Origin: a virus
Virus record (IMG/VR): IMGVR_UViG_3300037234_000005
Coordinates: 1 to 20,059 of that record
Length of the DNA stretch: 20,059 bases
Strand: one strand, 5' to 3'
Positions within the stretch are counted from its first letter, which is position 1, and each line of letters starts with the position of its first letter. This document shows positions 1 through 9,275 of this stretch, in pieces. The position numbers were made by a program, and so were the translations under genes. Below the pieces are notes generated by a model. That model worked only from the letters and a program-made list of their open reading frames with translations, did no database searches and was not told the origin of the DNA.

Positions 1-399
1 TATATCAGCTGCTACTTCTTTTTTAGATTTTAAAGCTGCCATTGCTAACGCTGTAGCTCCACCTGCACTTGCTCCTGTTTGTTCTAATGTATCTAAAGTA
101 TTAGCTAAAGCTATATCAGCTTCTTCGGCTTGCATTTCTGCAGCCGCTGTAGATACTGTTAGTTGATTAAAAGGATTACTAATTTGCGAAGATAAATCAC
201 TAGCTAGTCCTGATAGATCAGTTACTCCTGCGTATGGATTTGTTATTTCTTGTCTATTCGCCATAGCCTTTAACATCGCGGCTTTTGCTTTTTGTTTTCT
301 TCCTCTAGCTCTACGCATTTCTTTATGCGCTTTACCGGCCTGTACTGCTCCTCCTACCGCTTTGCCTACTCCAGTTACCACTGCTGCTACTGCTGCCAT
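1..399 (-). CDS. Putative internal virion / DNA-ejection protein, N-terminal part (partial at window edge)
   Basis: An open frame of 133 codons starts with ATG at 399 and is still open at base 1, so the C-terminus lies outside the window. The first 22 residues are Ala/Gly/Val-rich with few charges, followed by a basic helix-like stretch (HKEMRRARGRKQKAK). An Asn-Pro-rich segment follows (ITNPYAG, ISNPFNQL), then an acidic Ala-rich segment with a TGASAGGATALA motif near residues 108-120. This order, and its place just after the tail genes, resembles a widespread family of Ala-rich virion proteins in marine and crAss-like phages, thought to be internal or ejected proteins. The assignment is from recalled family pattern; no catalytic motif is visible. 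The gap to the upstream GNAT-like gene is 12 bases, so the two are probably co-transcribed. Confidence 0.6.
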   Translation of the reverse strand, partial: MAAVAAVVTGVGKAVGGAVQAGKAHKEMRRARGRKQKAKAAMLKAMANRQEITNPYAGVTDLSGLASDLSSQISNPFNQLTVSTAAAEMQAEEADIALANTLDTLEQTGASAGGATALAMAALKSKKEVAADI

Positions 400-411
400 A
401 TTGTTATTTTT

Positions 412-819
412 TTAAATTATTCTTTTTATCATTTCATGAGATGGAGTTTCGTCTATAGTCCACCCTAGTTTTTTATGTATTTTTAATAAGCTATTGCTTC
501 TGCTTATTGACATTAGGCATTTTTTACCTGCTGCCTTTACTAGTTCTTCTGCTGTTTCTATCAATAGCTTTACTGCTAAAGGTCTAGCTCTTTTGTTTCC
601 TTTGTGATCAGATATTACCCAGTCTAACCAACATAAACCTGAATTACTCCAGTATAAAAAACCAGCGGCAATTGGCTTACCTTCATTTTCAATCATAATA
701 CCACCTGTTCCATTGTCAGGTAATATATCTTTATTTAATACAGGCCAACCCCAGTCTTTCCACCAACTTTCTAACAACTTCCAGTCATTTTCAGTTAGTG
801 CTCTTGAATTTAATTTCAT
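412..819 (-). CDS. GNAT-like N-acetyltransferase domain protein
   Basis: This 135-residue protein has the length and layout of a single GNAT domain. An N-terminal strand-helix region (ALTENDWKLLESWWKDWGWP) is followed by central strands (GGIMIENEGKPIAAGFLYWS, LCWLDWVISD). Next comes a KGNKRARPLAVKLLIETAEE segment where the acetyl-CoA-binding loop and helix would lie, and a C-terminal KIHKKLGWTIDE motif typical of the GNAT end (..HKKLGF). The usual Q/RxxGxG/A loop is not clear: NKRARPLA takes its place, so activity is uncertain. It sits between tail and ejection genes, 10 bases after the 481-residue virion protein. Acetyltransferases in phage tail regions are known, but their substrates mostly are not. 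It could modify a virion or host protein, or it could be a GNAT fold kept for structure. Confidence 0.6.
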   Translation of the reverse strand: MKLNSRALTENDWKLLESWWKDWGWPVLNKDILPDNGTGGIMIENEGKPIAAGFLYWSNSGLCWLDWVISDHKGNKRARPLAVKLLIETAEELVKAAGKKCLMSISRSNSLLKIHKKLGWTIDETPSHEMIKRII

Positions 820-829
820 ATGATTATAT

Positions 830-2275
830 TTATCTATTATTGTAAGTAGTACTTACAGAAAATAATTGTTTAGAATCTTCTTTAGAGGCAATTCCATCGG
901 TAGAAAACTTAACAGTTAAATACATACCTTTTATACCACTATTGTTGCTATATTCGTTTGGAAAAATTCCACCACCTAAAATTACCTGTCCAGGCAAAGT
1001 AGCGTTATTTGCTTTTATAGGTGCGTAATATTTATTTTGTTTTCTATCAAAACCTGCTCTATAATTAACCCCTTTATTAGTGTAAAAACCTTCGTCGTAA
1101 CTAAGTATTCTATTACCTTCTTGTTCTAAATCAGTTTCTCCAAGAGCTGGTTGCTGTGGATTTGTATCTGTACCAGTATAATCTACATTAGAATAAACAA
1201 CCTCCCAACCATTACTACCAGTGTATTCCATAGTTTTAAAAGTTTTTGTAAGTGTAGGTTGAGGATTAAACACAAAAATAACACTAGACTCTGTAGTTAC
1301 ACCGTAAAAAGTATTGTAGTTACTGTTGCTGTAGTGTTTCCAAACACCACTTTTAGCAAATGTATAATACTCTCCTTGTAAACTAGTTGATAGATCAGGT
1401 ATATATGTTTGAAAGCTAACCCAACCATTTACAGAAGTATCGTAATGTAAAGTTTGCGATGCTAAAGTTACTACATAATTTTTTTGAAAAATATCATAAC
1501 CACCTATAATTTCTTGATTAGAAAGAGAGTTTAAAGAGTTAAATGTATCTCTAAAATAATCAATCATACCAAAGTTAGATATTTCAGTAAGACCATTAGG
1601 CCCTAGTTGCATTGTTACTCCGCGATCTCTATCTGTAAAATATTTAAAGTATCCATATGTAGCAAAAGAACTTGGATCTTCAGAGATACCAAAGTTACCT
1701 TCAAAAGGAGTTGGTGTTCCAATGACTAAAGTACTGTTAGCTGTTAAAGGTTGACCTTCTTGTGTAAATACAACGTCTTTATCTATAGGCGCTCTGTTGA
1801 CTTTACGCTCTTGAAATATAACTAAGTTTGTATTTTCTGCAAATAACTTTTGTATGCTTCCAGAAGCAGGATCAACTGCTCTTGTAATATCTTCGCCAAT
1901 AGGAAATTGATTACTATTGTTGATACCGTTTTTAGAATTATATACACCTGAATATATTATGGCATTTTTTCTACGCTCTTGTCTAGATTCTTCTTCTACG
2001 ATGTAAGCTTTGTTACCAAAGTCAACAGAAGCATTATTAAAACCACCTTCTATTCTTGCCTCTTCTACAAACCAATCTTCGTTTACATTTGAATCAATAT
2101 ACCCTTCACCGGTAGTTATATCTGGTGTACCAGTTGTTATTCCTCCTCCTACAGGATCTACACCTGATAGAAAATCTAGTTCACCGTCAGGCAATCTTTC
2201 TTGAAACTGAGTAGCGTTTTTTAGTCTCTTTAGCCAAAAGGAATTAAAGTACGATATTTCTAGTGTAGTCGCCAT
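830..2275 (-). CDS. Virion protein related to the crAss-like tail stabilization (P22 gp10-like) family
   Basis: 481 residues, with no signal peptide or membrane segment. The N-terminus (TLEISYFNSFWLKRLKN) and the centre look like a conserved tail-stabilization segment. Residues 103-112 (KNAIIYSGVY) lead into NQFPIGEDITRAVDP, then GSIQKLFAENTNLVIFQE at 139-156, then a YGYFKYFTDRDRG and TEISNFGMIDYFRDTF stretch. In crAss-like phages, as recalled, such motifs belong to the tail stabilization or muzzle protein that closes the neck. Here they are on a separate polypeptide, just after the 1657-residue protein (29-base gap). The C-terminal third is aromatic and beta-rich (NGWVSFQTYIPDLS, GFDRKQNKYYAP), as in beta-propeller-like tail proteins. 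The likely role is a distal tail or hub component; the fold is inferred. Confidence 0.65.
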   Translation of the reverse strand: MATTLEISYFNSFWLKRLKNATQFQERLPDGELDFLSGVDPVGGGITTGTPDITTGEGYIDSNVNEDWFVEEARIEGGFNNASVDFGNKAYIVEEESRQERRKNAIIYSGVYNSKNGINNSNQFPIGEDITRAVDPASGSIQKLFAENTNLVIFQERKVNRAPIDKDVVFTQEGQPLTANSTLVIGTPTPFEGNFGISEDPSSFATYGYFKYFTDRDRGVTMQLGPNGLTEISNFGMIDYFRDTFNSLNSLSNQEIIGGYDIFQKNYVVTLASQTLHYDTSVNGWVSFQTYIPDLSTSLQGEYYTFAKSGVWKHYSNSNYNTFYGVTTESSVIFVFNPQPTLTKTFKTMEYTGSNGWEVVYSNVDYTGTDTNPQQPALGETDLEQEGNRILSYDEGFYTNKGVNYRAGFDRKQNKYYAPIKANNATLPGQVILGGGIFPNEYSNNSGIKGMYLTVKFSTDGIASKEDSKQLFSVSTTYNNR

Positions 2276-2304
2276 ATATTATTATCACTTATTTTATATT
2301 TTTA

Positions 2305-5300
2305 TTACAGTGGTCCAAGACATTCTGTACAAGGTATTACTGGTTGCGCTTGTTGAGCGTCATAATAGTTTACAGTAAATTCAGCACAGCTGTCGCAGTT
2401 GTTACAACCAACAGCATGAAGTCCATTGTTTCTAACCGCATATTCTCCAACATTTTGGAAAAAATATGTAATACTAGCTGTTGTTGCGCCAGGTCCTAAA
2501 ACTTCTAGTTCATTAAAATTACCTACAGTTCCACCCGCTGGTTGAGAAGGTGAACCAACTAAACAAGTGGCTAATTGCCATGCGTCACTACTAGTTGGTC
2601 GGTATACTATTGTAAAATTAGTTTTGTACGTATGTTGGGTTCCTGTTGTTGCTGACTTAGTTAATATAGCTTGAATAGCCATTATACCTTGAGTTAAAGC
2701 TCCTGTTGTGTACGCAGGTGTAAACACCGGGTCTGGTAAAATTACACATTCAGTTTTATCAGCTCCATATCTAATTTCTTGCAAAACATTATAGTAAGAT
2801 AAGTTTAGACCATTGTTAGATGTAAAACCATACTTAGGTCCTAAAGCTCCTAAAGCTGTATCTATAGTACTCATTATTGTAGTTGTGTCGCTACCAATAT
2901 TTGCCCCAGCTGTTCCAGCAATACCAGAATTAACAAATCTATTCGCTCCAAAAAACACTTCTAAAGGTAAACCAGTTCCACCAAAAGATGAAGGACAAGA
3001 TGTGTCTAGCAAACCTAATTCAGACGTAGGTCCAGCACATATAGCTTGATTAGTTGGAGGTGTTCCAAATACTAATTCATACTCACATGTTGTATCTAAG
3101 CTGCCAGCATCTAAAACACAAGAAGAAGCTGCATCAGTAACAGTGCATTCAAAAATATAAGTACCGTTAATTAGAGTTCCGCTTGTTAAACTTAAAGTAC
3201 CATCTTGACTTATTGCCCATATAGCTGTAGAACCAACAGGTTCTGATGTAACACTTAAAGTGTAGCAAAGGTCTTGAGTTTCATTAGTTACATCTGCCGA
3301 ACCGTTTTTAGCATTAGTAAATTGACCAAATACACCTGTCATTGTGGTATCATAACCTACTGTGCCACCTGGTTTACTACATGCTTGCTGTACTCCATTA
3401 TCAGCAGAGCTAGTTTGTGCAGGTGTAAAACCTCCTATAGTTGGCGCTATGTTATTTAAATCAATAGTTATTTCATTTGACAATACGTCTATAAAAGCTC
3501 CAGCTTGATAACTTGTTTGAAAGCTTACAAACCATTGATTTGATTTAGTTACAGAAGAATATCCATACCAAAATAAACTGTTTGTTTCAAGATCAAATTT
3601 ATCGTAAATTGTAGGAACAGACTCACTTATACTAAATATTCCTGTTACATCATTACCATTAGAGTCTAATACTTGAGTTATTATAGGAACACTATCTAAG
3701 GTTAACGTATTACCTGCTGAATCTTGAAAATCAAACGAAGTAATAATATCAGTTCCACTAGGAACGTCTTCATCAAAACTACCAAGCGTAAGAGATGTTT
3801 TAGTTACGCCTCCGTAATCTGCTAATACTGTATCGTTTAAATCTACAAAGTTTCCAGAAGTAGAAGTTTCATAAAATATTTCTAGTAAACTTTCTACAGG
3901 TTCTGTTTCTGATACACTTAAAAAAGGATACATACAACCAATATCATTAACTGGTACTGGAAAAGCTCCGTTGTTAGTAACTTTAGCGCCTAACGTATTT
4001 AATTGTGGCGAACCTGGTTGTGTTAAATTTGGTTGAGTATCTTCAGCTCCTATTTTAACAACAACAGCTAAAGGGTTTTGTTCTACGTTATAAAAGCTTT
4101 GCACTGCCCCAGCATTACCCCATGGTATATGAGGACCACTTCCCGAGGCATCATTAGTAAAAGCAGCTTTTGTAGAAGTACTATCAAAAGGAGAGTTAGC
4201 TAACTCTAAACCACCAAAACCAACTGGTCCTATAGTTACAGCTTCATCTTTTAATCTTCCTGGATAATATTGACAATTCCAAGGGTAATTTCTATTTTCA
4301 TAATAAAAATTACCAGCCCCACCTTTTTGATTGTTGTTAATATTAGGGTTATTAACTCTTCCAATTAAACCAACTGAACTACTAAATTCGTTTTGAGTTG
4401 GTCCTACTTCATTTAAATCTCTAGGTACTTTATTTATATTATCTCCAAATAAAGAAGCAAACGCTATTCTACCATAATCGTTCGCTGTTGATATTGGATA
4501 ACCAGATATATAACCTGGAAGATATACATTGTAATATTCTTGCTCTTGTTGTTTTACAACTAATTTGTATGACTGCCAACCTAAAACATTAGGAGGGTTT
4601 ACAGTAACCTGCACTTGTAAACCAGTTCCTGTAATTATAATATTGTTATCAAGAATTTGACCATCAACATATCCACCACCTGATTGTACAATACTTAAAC
4701 CAGTAACTCCACCAGCTCCATCAACAGTAATAACTTCAATCTCTAAACCACCACCTTGTCCATTTCCGCTATTAAATGATATTTCTTGCCCAACAATATA
4801 ACCAGTACCTGGAGTAGCAACAGCAACACTATCTGTAGTTTTATCACGCCAAGATTTATAAAGACCTGGTTCGCCAGTTTGAGAGTTGTTAGTTATTTGC
4901 GTAACACCATTATTTATTTTTAATCTTAAAACATTTCCTAACCACTTATAAGTAGTTACGTCTGTAATAGGATCGTCAAGTTCTCCAAATGTTTTATAAG
5001 GAACGTATAATGTTGAACCTGCTAAGTCTGGATTAGAATCATTAGTAGATAAAACAACACTAGAAGCTCTACCATATCTATCACTTAAAACAAAGCCTGC
5101 TTGATAACTTCTATTTTGTTTTACAGTATGATAAGGATATTGAGCGTAATTATCATAATTAACAGATTTGTCTTCGTTAATAATTTCGTAATCAATACCA
5201 TTTGGTGGAGTATGTTTTTGTAAAAAATTACCATACATAACTCTATTAGCTGTTATTTCTTGAGCTAAAGCTTTAACAGGCACATTGTCGTAAACTCTAT

Positions 5301-7278
5301 TTTGTTCTGATGTTGGTAAAGTTCTAAAAGCTTTTATAGATTTATAATCAAAATTATAATACCATTCTCTTCCACTTAATCCGCTTCCTACTTGTGGTAT
5401 TAATTGCAAAAAAGAAGGTAATATAGTATCATCTACTTGTATACTTTCTAGTATTTTAGTAGACAAAGCATCGCTTTCTTTATATAAAATTTCTATGTTT
5501 GTTATTTTATATTCGTTTATTAAATTGCTTACTACCTGTGCACTTGTAGAAGTGGTAATAGTTGGTAAAGGTACTTTTAAAGATACAGTATCTATGTTGT
5601 TTGTAAACCATTCAACAATAGTTGAATCATAAGCGTTTTTCATGTCTTGAAGAGTCTCATTTTGACCTCCTCCAAAAAGACCATTATGTTTAGGTATAAA
5701 ACATATTTGTGTATAAGGAGCTGCTAAAGAATACTCATTGTCTTCAAATTTAAATCTATAGCTAAATCTTATAAATTTTTCTTCAACTAAATCAGGATCA
5801 CCTGTAAATAAAGAATCGTAATCTGGGTTAGCAGCTACTGTTACATCATCACCGATAGCGTTAACCGTTACGTCTTTTGTGAGTTGTAAAGTTATAAATG
5901 ATGATGTAGGAACAGATGACGGGCCGATATTTTGAATACTTTGTATGACTACTTCATCAGCAATAGTTATACCTACGCCACTTGGTCCTGTTAAAGTTTC
6001 ACTTATTATAAAGTCACCTACTCTTGGTGTTGGCTGTGCGCTTTGATCATCTACTTTATTAAAATAACTATAATTTAATACTATATCATTACCGGCTACT
6101 ACAGCTCCTGCGGCTGATGCTGTGGTTTCAAAACCATTTGTTTGTCTTTTATTAGCAAGGTTTTTTGAAGATGGTCTTTTAAAACTTACAAGCGCTTTTT
6201 GAGTTGCACCGTCAAAAGTGCCAGGTGACATGCCTGCTGCAAAGTCTCCATCTTTAAAGTTATTATAAATTGTAACACTAACGTTTGGTTCAATTGAAAT
6301 AACGTTCCATAGTTCTTGATCTCCTTGATCTGGAAAACCTGTAGCTATATCACCTATTTTTATACCTGAAGTATCTACAACACTTAAAACATAACCTTTT
6401 AAAGGGCTTACTGCTTGAGCTCCTCCATTTGCACTTCTTACGATATCTTCAAAGACTAAAGGTGTTCTGTATGGATAATATTTTGCTACAGATATTTGAT
6501 CTTCATTAACGTAATGAGTTGGTGAAGGTAAAGATTGAGGGTTAGCTAAACTAACGTTTATTTTTCTAGGTTGATTTCTATTGTCTGTCCAAAATAATAA
6601 ATCATCTATAAGATTAATTCCTGTTATTTTATTTTTTTGACTAAAGTTTAAAAAATCTCCTCTAACTAATAAATCTAAAGAATCACTAATAGGATTGTAT
6701 CTATGAATAGTGTTATTATATCCAATATAAATTTCATCACCTACTTGTAAGCTAGCAGGTAAAGGACCGTTAACTTGAATTTCTCCACTAGGAAATGAAG
6801 TTATATTTTCAACTAAAACATCATTTTCAAAACCGTTGGCTCCAGAAGGTAAACCAGATGGACCCCATGAATTTCCCCAAAGTAACATACCTATTTCTAT
6901 GCCTAAAACACTAGGATCAATTTGGGTACCTAAAGAATTTTCTATTGTAAAAATATTACTACTACCACCTACAAATCCTCCAAAATAAACTACAGTATCT
7001 CTAGGACATATACTATCTTCTGTAAAACTAGAGCTATAAAGAAATATATCACCAGATGTTTCATTTGTAAACTGACCTATAAATTTACTACTTTCGCCAG
7101 TATATAAATTTCTTAATTCAGTATTACCTGATATGTTCTCAAACTCTCCTACTTCTGATCCTTGTGATCTACTTATTTGTAGATTTTGAGCATCTCTATA
7201 TTCGCCACTTGGTAATATTCTAGAATCTAAGTCTTTATTCATTTTAGACTTTAGAAACGTATTAGTTATTTTTGGCAT
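2305..7278 (-). CDS. Large tail stabilization / muzzle-type structural protein (1657 aa)
   Basis: This is the largest gene in the window. Residues 10-44 carry a signature (KSKMNKDLDSRILPSGEYRDAQ, then GSEVGEFENI) recalled from tail stabilization proteins of crAss-like and many marine phages. Further family-like blocks are YQAGFVLSDRYGRASS near 722-740, SYKLVVKQQEQEYYNVYLPG near 898-918, and EPVESLLEIFYETS near 1124-1141. A Gly-rich beta module (GTGYIVGQ... SGGGYVDGQ) is inserted near 815-895. After about 1150 the sequence becomes Ser/Thr-rich and beta-rich, with a cadherin-like segment (VGSTAIWAISQDGTLSLTSG) and a Cys-rich end (C1625, C1628, C1631, C1650, C1653). The protein probably sits below the ring proteins and closes the tail, while the C-terminal 500 residues may form an exposed appendage. 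The upstream ring gene ends only 3 bases before its ATG, which implies translational coupling. Confidence 0.7.
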   Translation of the reverse strand: MPKITNTFLKSKMNKDLDSRILPSGEYRDAQNLQISRSQGSEVGEFENISGNTELRNLYTGESSKFIGQFTNETSGDIFLYSSSFTEDSICPRDTVVYFGGFVGGSSNIFTIENSLGTQIDPSVLGIEIGMLLWGNSWGPSGLPSGANGFENDVLVENITSFPSGEIQVNGPLPASLQVGDEIYIGYNNTIHRYNPISDSLDLLVRGDFLNFSQKNKITGINLIDDLLFWTDNRNQPRKINVSLANPQSLPSPTHYVNEDQISVAKYYPYRTPLVFEDIVRSANGGAQAVSPLKGYVLSVVDTSGIKIGDIATGFPDQGDQELWNVISIEPNVSVTIYNNFKDGDFAAGMSPGTFDGATQKALVSFKRPSSKNLANKRQTNGFETTASAAGAVVAGNDIVLNYSYFNKVDDQSAQPTPRVGDFIISETLTGPSGVGITIADEVVIQSIQNIGPSSVPTSSFITLQLTKDVTVNAIGDDVTVAANPDYDSLFTGDPDLVEEKFIRFSYRFKFEDNEYSLAAPYTQICFIPKHNGLFGGGQNETLQDMKNAYDSTIVEWFTNNIDTVSLKVPLPTITTSTSAQVVSNLINEYKITNIEILYKESDALSTKILESIQVDDTILPSFLQLIPQVGSGLSGREWYYNFDYKSIKAFRTLPTSEQNRVYDNVPVKALAQEITANRVMYGNFLQKHTPPNGIDYEIINEDKSVNYDNYAQYPYHTVKQNRSYQAGFVLSDRYGRASSVVLSTNDSNPDLAGSTLYVPYKTFGELDDPITDVTTYKWLGNVLRLKINNGVTQITNNSQTGEPGLYKSWRDKTTDSVAVATPGTGYIVGQEISFNSGNGQGGGLEIEVITVDGAGGVTGLSIVQSGGGYVDGQILDNNIIITGTGLQVQVTVNPPNVLGWQSYKLVVKQQEQEYYNVYLPGYISGYPISTANDYGRIAFASLFGDNINKVPRDLNEVGPTQNEFSSSVGLIGRVNNPNINNNQKGGAGNFYYENRNYPWNCQYYPGRLKDEAVTIGPVGFGGLELANSPFDSTSTKAAFTNDASGSGPHIPWGNAGAVQSFYNVEQNPLAVVVKIGAEDTQPNLTQPGSPQLNTLGAKVTNNGAFPVPVNDIGCMYPFLSVSETEPVESLLEIFYETSTSGNFVDLNDTVLADYGGVTKTSLTLGSFDEDVPSGTDIITSFDFQDSAGNTLTLDSVPIITQVLDSNGNDVTGIFSISESVPTIYDKFDLETNSLFWYGYSSVTKSNQWFVSFQTSYQAGAFIDVLSNEITIDLNNIAPTIGGFTPAQTSSADNGVQQACSKPGGTVGYDTTMTGVFGQFTNAKNGSADVTNETQDLCYTLSVTSEPVGSTAIWAISQDGTLSLTSGTLINGTYIFECTVTDAASSCVLDAGSLDTTCEYELVFGTPPTNQAICAGPTSELGLLDTSCPSSFGGTGLPLEVFFGANRFVNSGIAGTAGANIGSDTTTIMSTIDTALGALGPKYGFTSNNGLNLSYYNVLQEIRYGADKTECVILPDPVFTPAYTTGALTQGIMAIQAILTKSATTGTQHTYKTNFTIVYRPTSSDAWQLATCLVGSPSQPAGGTVGNFNELEVLGPGATTASITYFFQNVGEYAVRNNGLHAVGCNNCDSCAEFTVNYYDAQQAQPVIPCTECLGPL

Positions 7279-7281
7279 GTG

Positions 7282-8520
7282 TTATCGTTTTATCCATTTA
7301 GATTTACCTCTCATTACTTGAACTATTTCGTCAAGTTTAATGTTTGATAATCTTATTTTAGCATTTCTTAATTTAGCACTTTTTTCTTGTCTAAGTCTTT
7401 GAACAATGTACTCAGGTTGGTTAATTCTAGTAGAAATTATAGCATGAGAAATATAAGTATATAAAGCATCTTCTGCTAGTTTTGGTATTCTACTATCTAA
7501 ATCGTAAGCAAGGCCATCAGAGATGTATTCTAATACAATTAAAGCACCTACTAAATTACTTGAGAAAGATATTTTACCTTCTCTTTCATTCATGTTAAAC
7601 CATCCGTTATATTGAGCATATTGCGGAGACATTCCATATTGTTCTCCCCAGCCCCAATACCAGTAACCACCAAAACCCCAGTTATAACCTGCCCAGTCTA
7701 AACCTTCGTTATAAAGACCAAAAGATGGTAATCCATTTATTAAATTAGTATTACCTCTTTTCCATTTCATTTCAGTTAATGAAGTTCCTTCTGTATTTTC
7801 ACCAAAGTTATCTTGAGTTGGACTACCTAAATTATCTTGTACTGGATTTTCATAAGGAGATATAGTTAAATTGTTTGATGGGTATATAATTCTTTTAACA
7901 CCTAAAGCATCTATTCTCGAAACCCTAACATAATTAACATAGTCTTGTGGTAATATAACAGAAAGACTTGGAGGTATATTTAATTCTTGAGATTTTACAG
8001 ATTTTAAAGTATCATAACTAAATTCCTGTAAACCACGTTTTGCGTGAAATATTATATCAGTTCTTTTAGCATCTGATATTAATTTGTCTTTTCCAACAAA
8101 TCCAACTATAAAATTATTAACAATGTCTTTTAATGTTACATAACTATAACTTCCATAATTTTGCTCCGTAGTAACGCCATATGCATCTCTATTACCAAAG
8201 CTACCACCATCAATTGTTTTTAATTGACATACTAATATGTTATTCTGTGGTAGTGGAGCTGCTAAAGAAACAATATTCCTATCAACACTGTAAGATAATA
8301 TATATTCTACATAAGTTATACCATCTACACTAGAGTATAATTTAAAATTATTTAAAGCATAATCAGCATTGGCAGGATCATAATCACCTAATATTAAATT
8401 AGTATTAAAAGTGAATGTAAAATCACTTTGTCCTGCGATATCTGTTACTGTAAAACCCTGCGCGCCCGCGTAATATTGTTGATTTGTTTCGGTGATTAAT
8501 CCACCATTTGGTATTGCCAT
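7282..8520 (-). CDS. Ring / tail-tubular-type neck protein (412 aa)
   Basis: The C-terminus is the most diagnostic part: a helical run (RIPKLAEDALYTYISHAIIS) leads into RQEKSAKLRNAKIRLSNIKL and ends VMRGKSKWIKR. I associate this pattern with ring or head-tail connector proteins of crAss-like and marine phages. The N-terminal 130 residues are beta-rich (DFTFTFNTNLILGDYDP), like a receptor or fiber-docking domain. Residues about 276-297 form a striking aromatic loop (YNWGFGGYWYWGWGEQYG). It lies between the 244-residue ring protein and the stabilization-type protein, where a second ring layer would be expected. The gaps are 6 and 3 bases, so the three are one translational unit. A short GC-rich run (cgcgcccgcg near 8461) codes for YAGAQ and appears incidental. 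Exact ring number cannot be judged. Confidence 0.65.
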   Translation of the reverse strand: MAIPNGGLITETNQQYYAGAQGFTVTDIAGQSDFTFTFNTNLILGDYDPANADYALNNFKLYSSVDGITYVEYILSYSVDRNIVSLAAPLPQNNILVCQLKTIDGGSFGNRDAYGVTTEQNYGSYSYVTLKDIVNNFIVGFVGKDKLISDAKRTDIIFHAKRGLQEFSYDTLKSVKSQELNIPPSLSVILPQDYVNYVRVSRIDALGVKRIIYPSNNLTISPYENPVQDNLGSPTQDNFGENTEGTSLTEMKWKRGNTNLINGLPSFGLYNEGLDWAGYNWGFGGYWYWGWGEQYGMSPQYAQYNGWFNMNEREGKISFSSNLVGALIVLEYISDGLAYDLDSRIPKLAEDALYTYISHAIISTRINQPEYIVQRLRQEKSAKLRNAKIRLSNIKLDEIVQVMRGKSKWIKR

Positions 8521-8526
8521 ATCTTA

Positions 8527-9261
8527 TTAACTTTTTTCGTTTGCATCTACGTTAGCTACAGCTTGTGAAGCTGTTTGTATAATAGTTGGGTCTTGTATTA
8601 TAACACCTGCGTAAGCAAGTATTCTCATTATTAATTCATCTTGATCAGTAACGTCTAAGTCAAATTGAACTGAAGTACCTACAGCATATATAAAAGCACC
8701 TACGCTATTAGTTGTAAAACCCCAAAGAACATTGTTAGGCTTTTTTAAATATGATATAGATATATCATTAGTTATAGTGTTAGGATATACTTTAACTACG
8801 TCTTCTACGTAAGTATATATTGGAAAGTTTTCTGTAGGTTGAGTTAAAGGGGAAAGTAATAATTGTCTTAACTCATTTGGTTGAGTATATTGACCTAAAT
8901 CTGTGTCTTTGTAAAATACAGAACCTAATCTATATAAAACATTTGTAGTTCCTATAACAACCGGTTGATCAGGATCACTAGTCTTTAATAAAGGAAAATT
9001 AGAATTAACTGCATCATAAGGTATTACAGTATTTTTTTGAAAAAATTGTAATTTTTGTTCAATGTTTTTTACTCTATCTGAATACTCTGTATCATTACTC
9101 GGTAAACGATATTGTTGGTTTAAGTCACTAGCATAAGCTTCAAACATAGTAAGTTGAGCTTGCGTAGCAATTTTATTAAACTCATCAGGAGTTATATAAC
9201 CTCTTTGTTGTTGATTAAGGATTAATAATACCGTTTGATATACTGTGTTAACGTTTACCAT
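8527..9261 (-). CDS. Ring / tail-tubular-type adaptor protein (244 aa)
   Basis: The N-terminus (VNVNTVYQTVLLILNQQQRG, then YITPDEFNKIATQAQLTMFE) gives a helical pair typical of head-tail adaptors attached to portals. It resembles the first ring protein of crAss-like phages as I recall that family. A long helix with EQKLQFFQK follows, then a mainly beta core (YRLGSVFYKDTDLGQY, YTYVEDVVKVYP, ISISYLKKP) and a C-terminal helix after LDVTDQDELIMRILAYAGVI. The length suits a P22 gp4-like or tail-tubular-A-like adaptor. It is the first gene after the strong hairpin at 9284-9299, so it begins the neck/tail block. No Shine-Dalgarno is visible: the leader before the ATG is AAAACACAAATATA. Confidence 0.65.
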   Translation of the reverse strand: MVNVNTVYQTVLLILNQQQRGYITPDEFNKIATQAQLTMFEAYASDLNQQYRLPSNDTEYSDRVKNIEQKLQFFQKNTVIPYDAVNSNFPLLKTSDPDQPVVIGTTNVLYRLGSVFYKDTDLGQYTQPNELRQLLLSPLTQPTENFPIYTYVEDVVKVYPNTITNDISISYLKKPNNVLWGFTTNSVGAFIYAVGTSVQFDLDVTDQDELIMRILAYAGVIIQDPTIIQTASQAVANVDANEKS

Positions 9262-9275
9262 TATATTTGTGTTTT

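Noticed and set aside
8452-8475. Short GC-rich run (cgcgcccgcg) as a possible regulatory site.
   Set aside because: It is inside the 412-residue gene and codes for Ala/Gly-rich residues near the N-terminus; no stem or repeat partner is seen.
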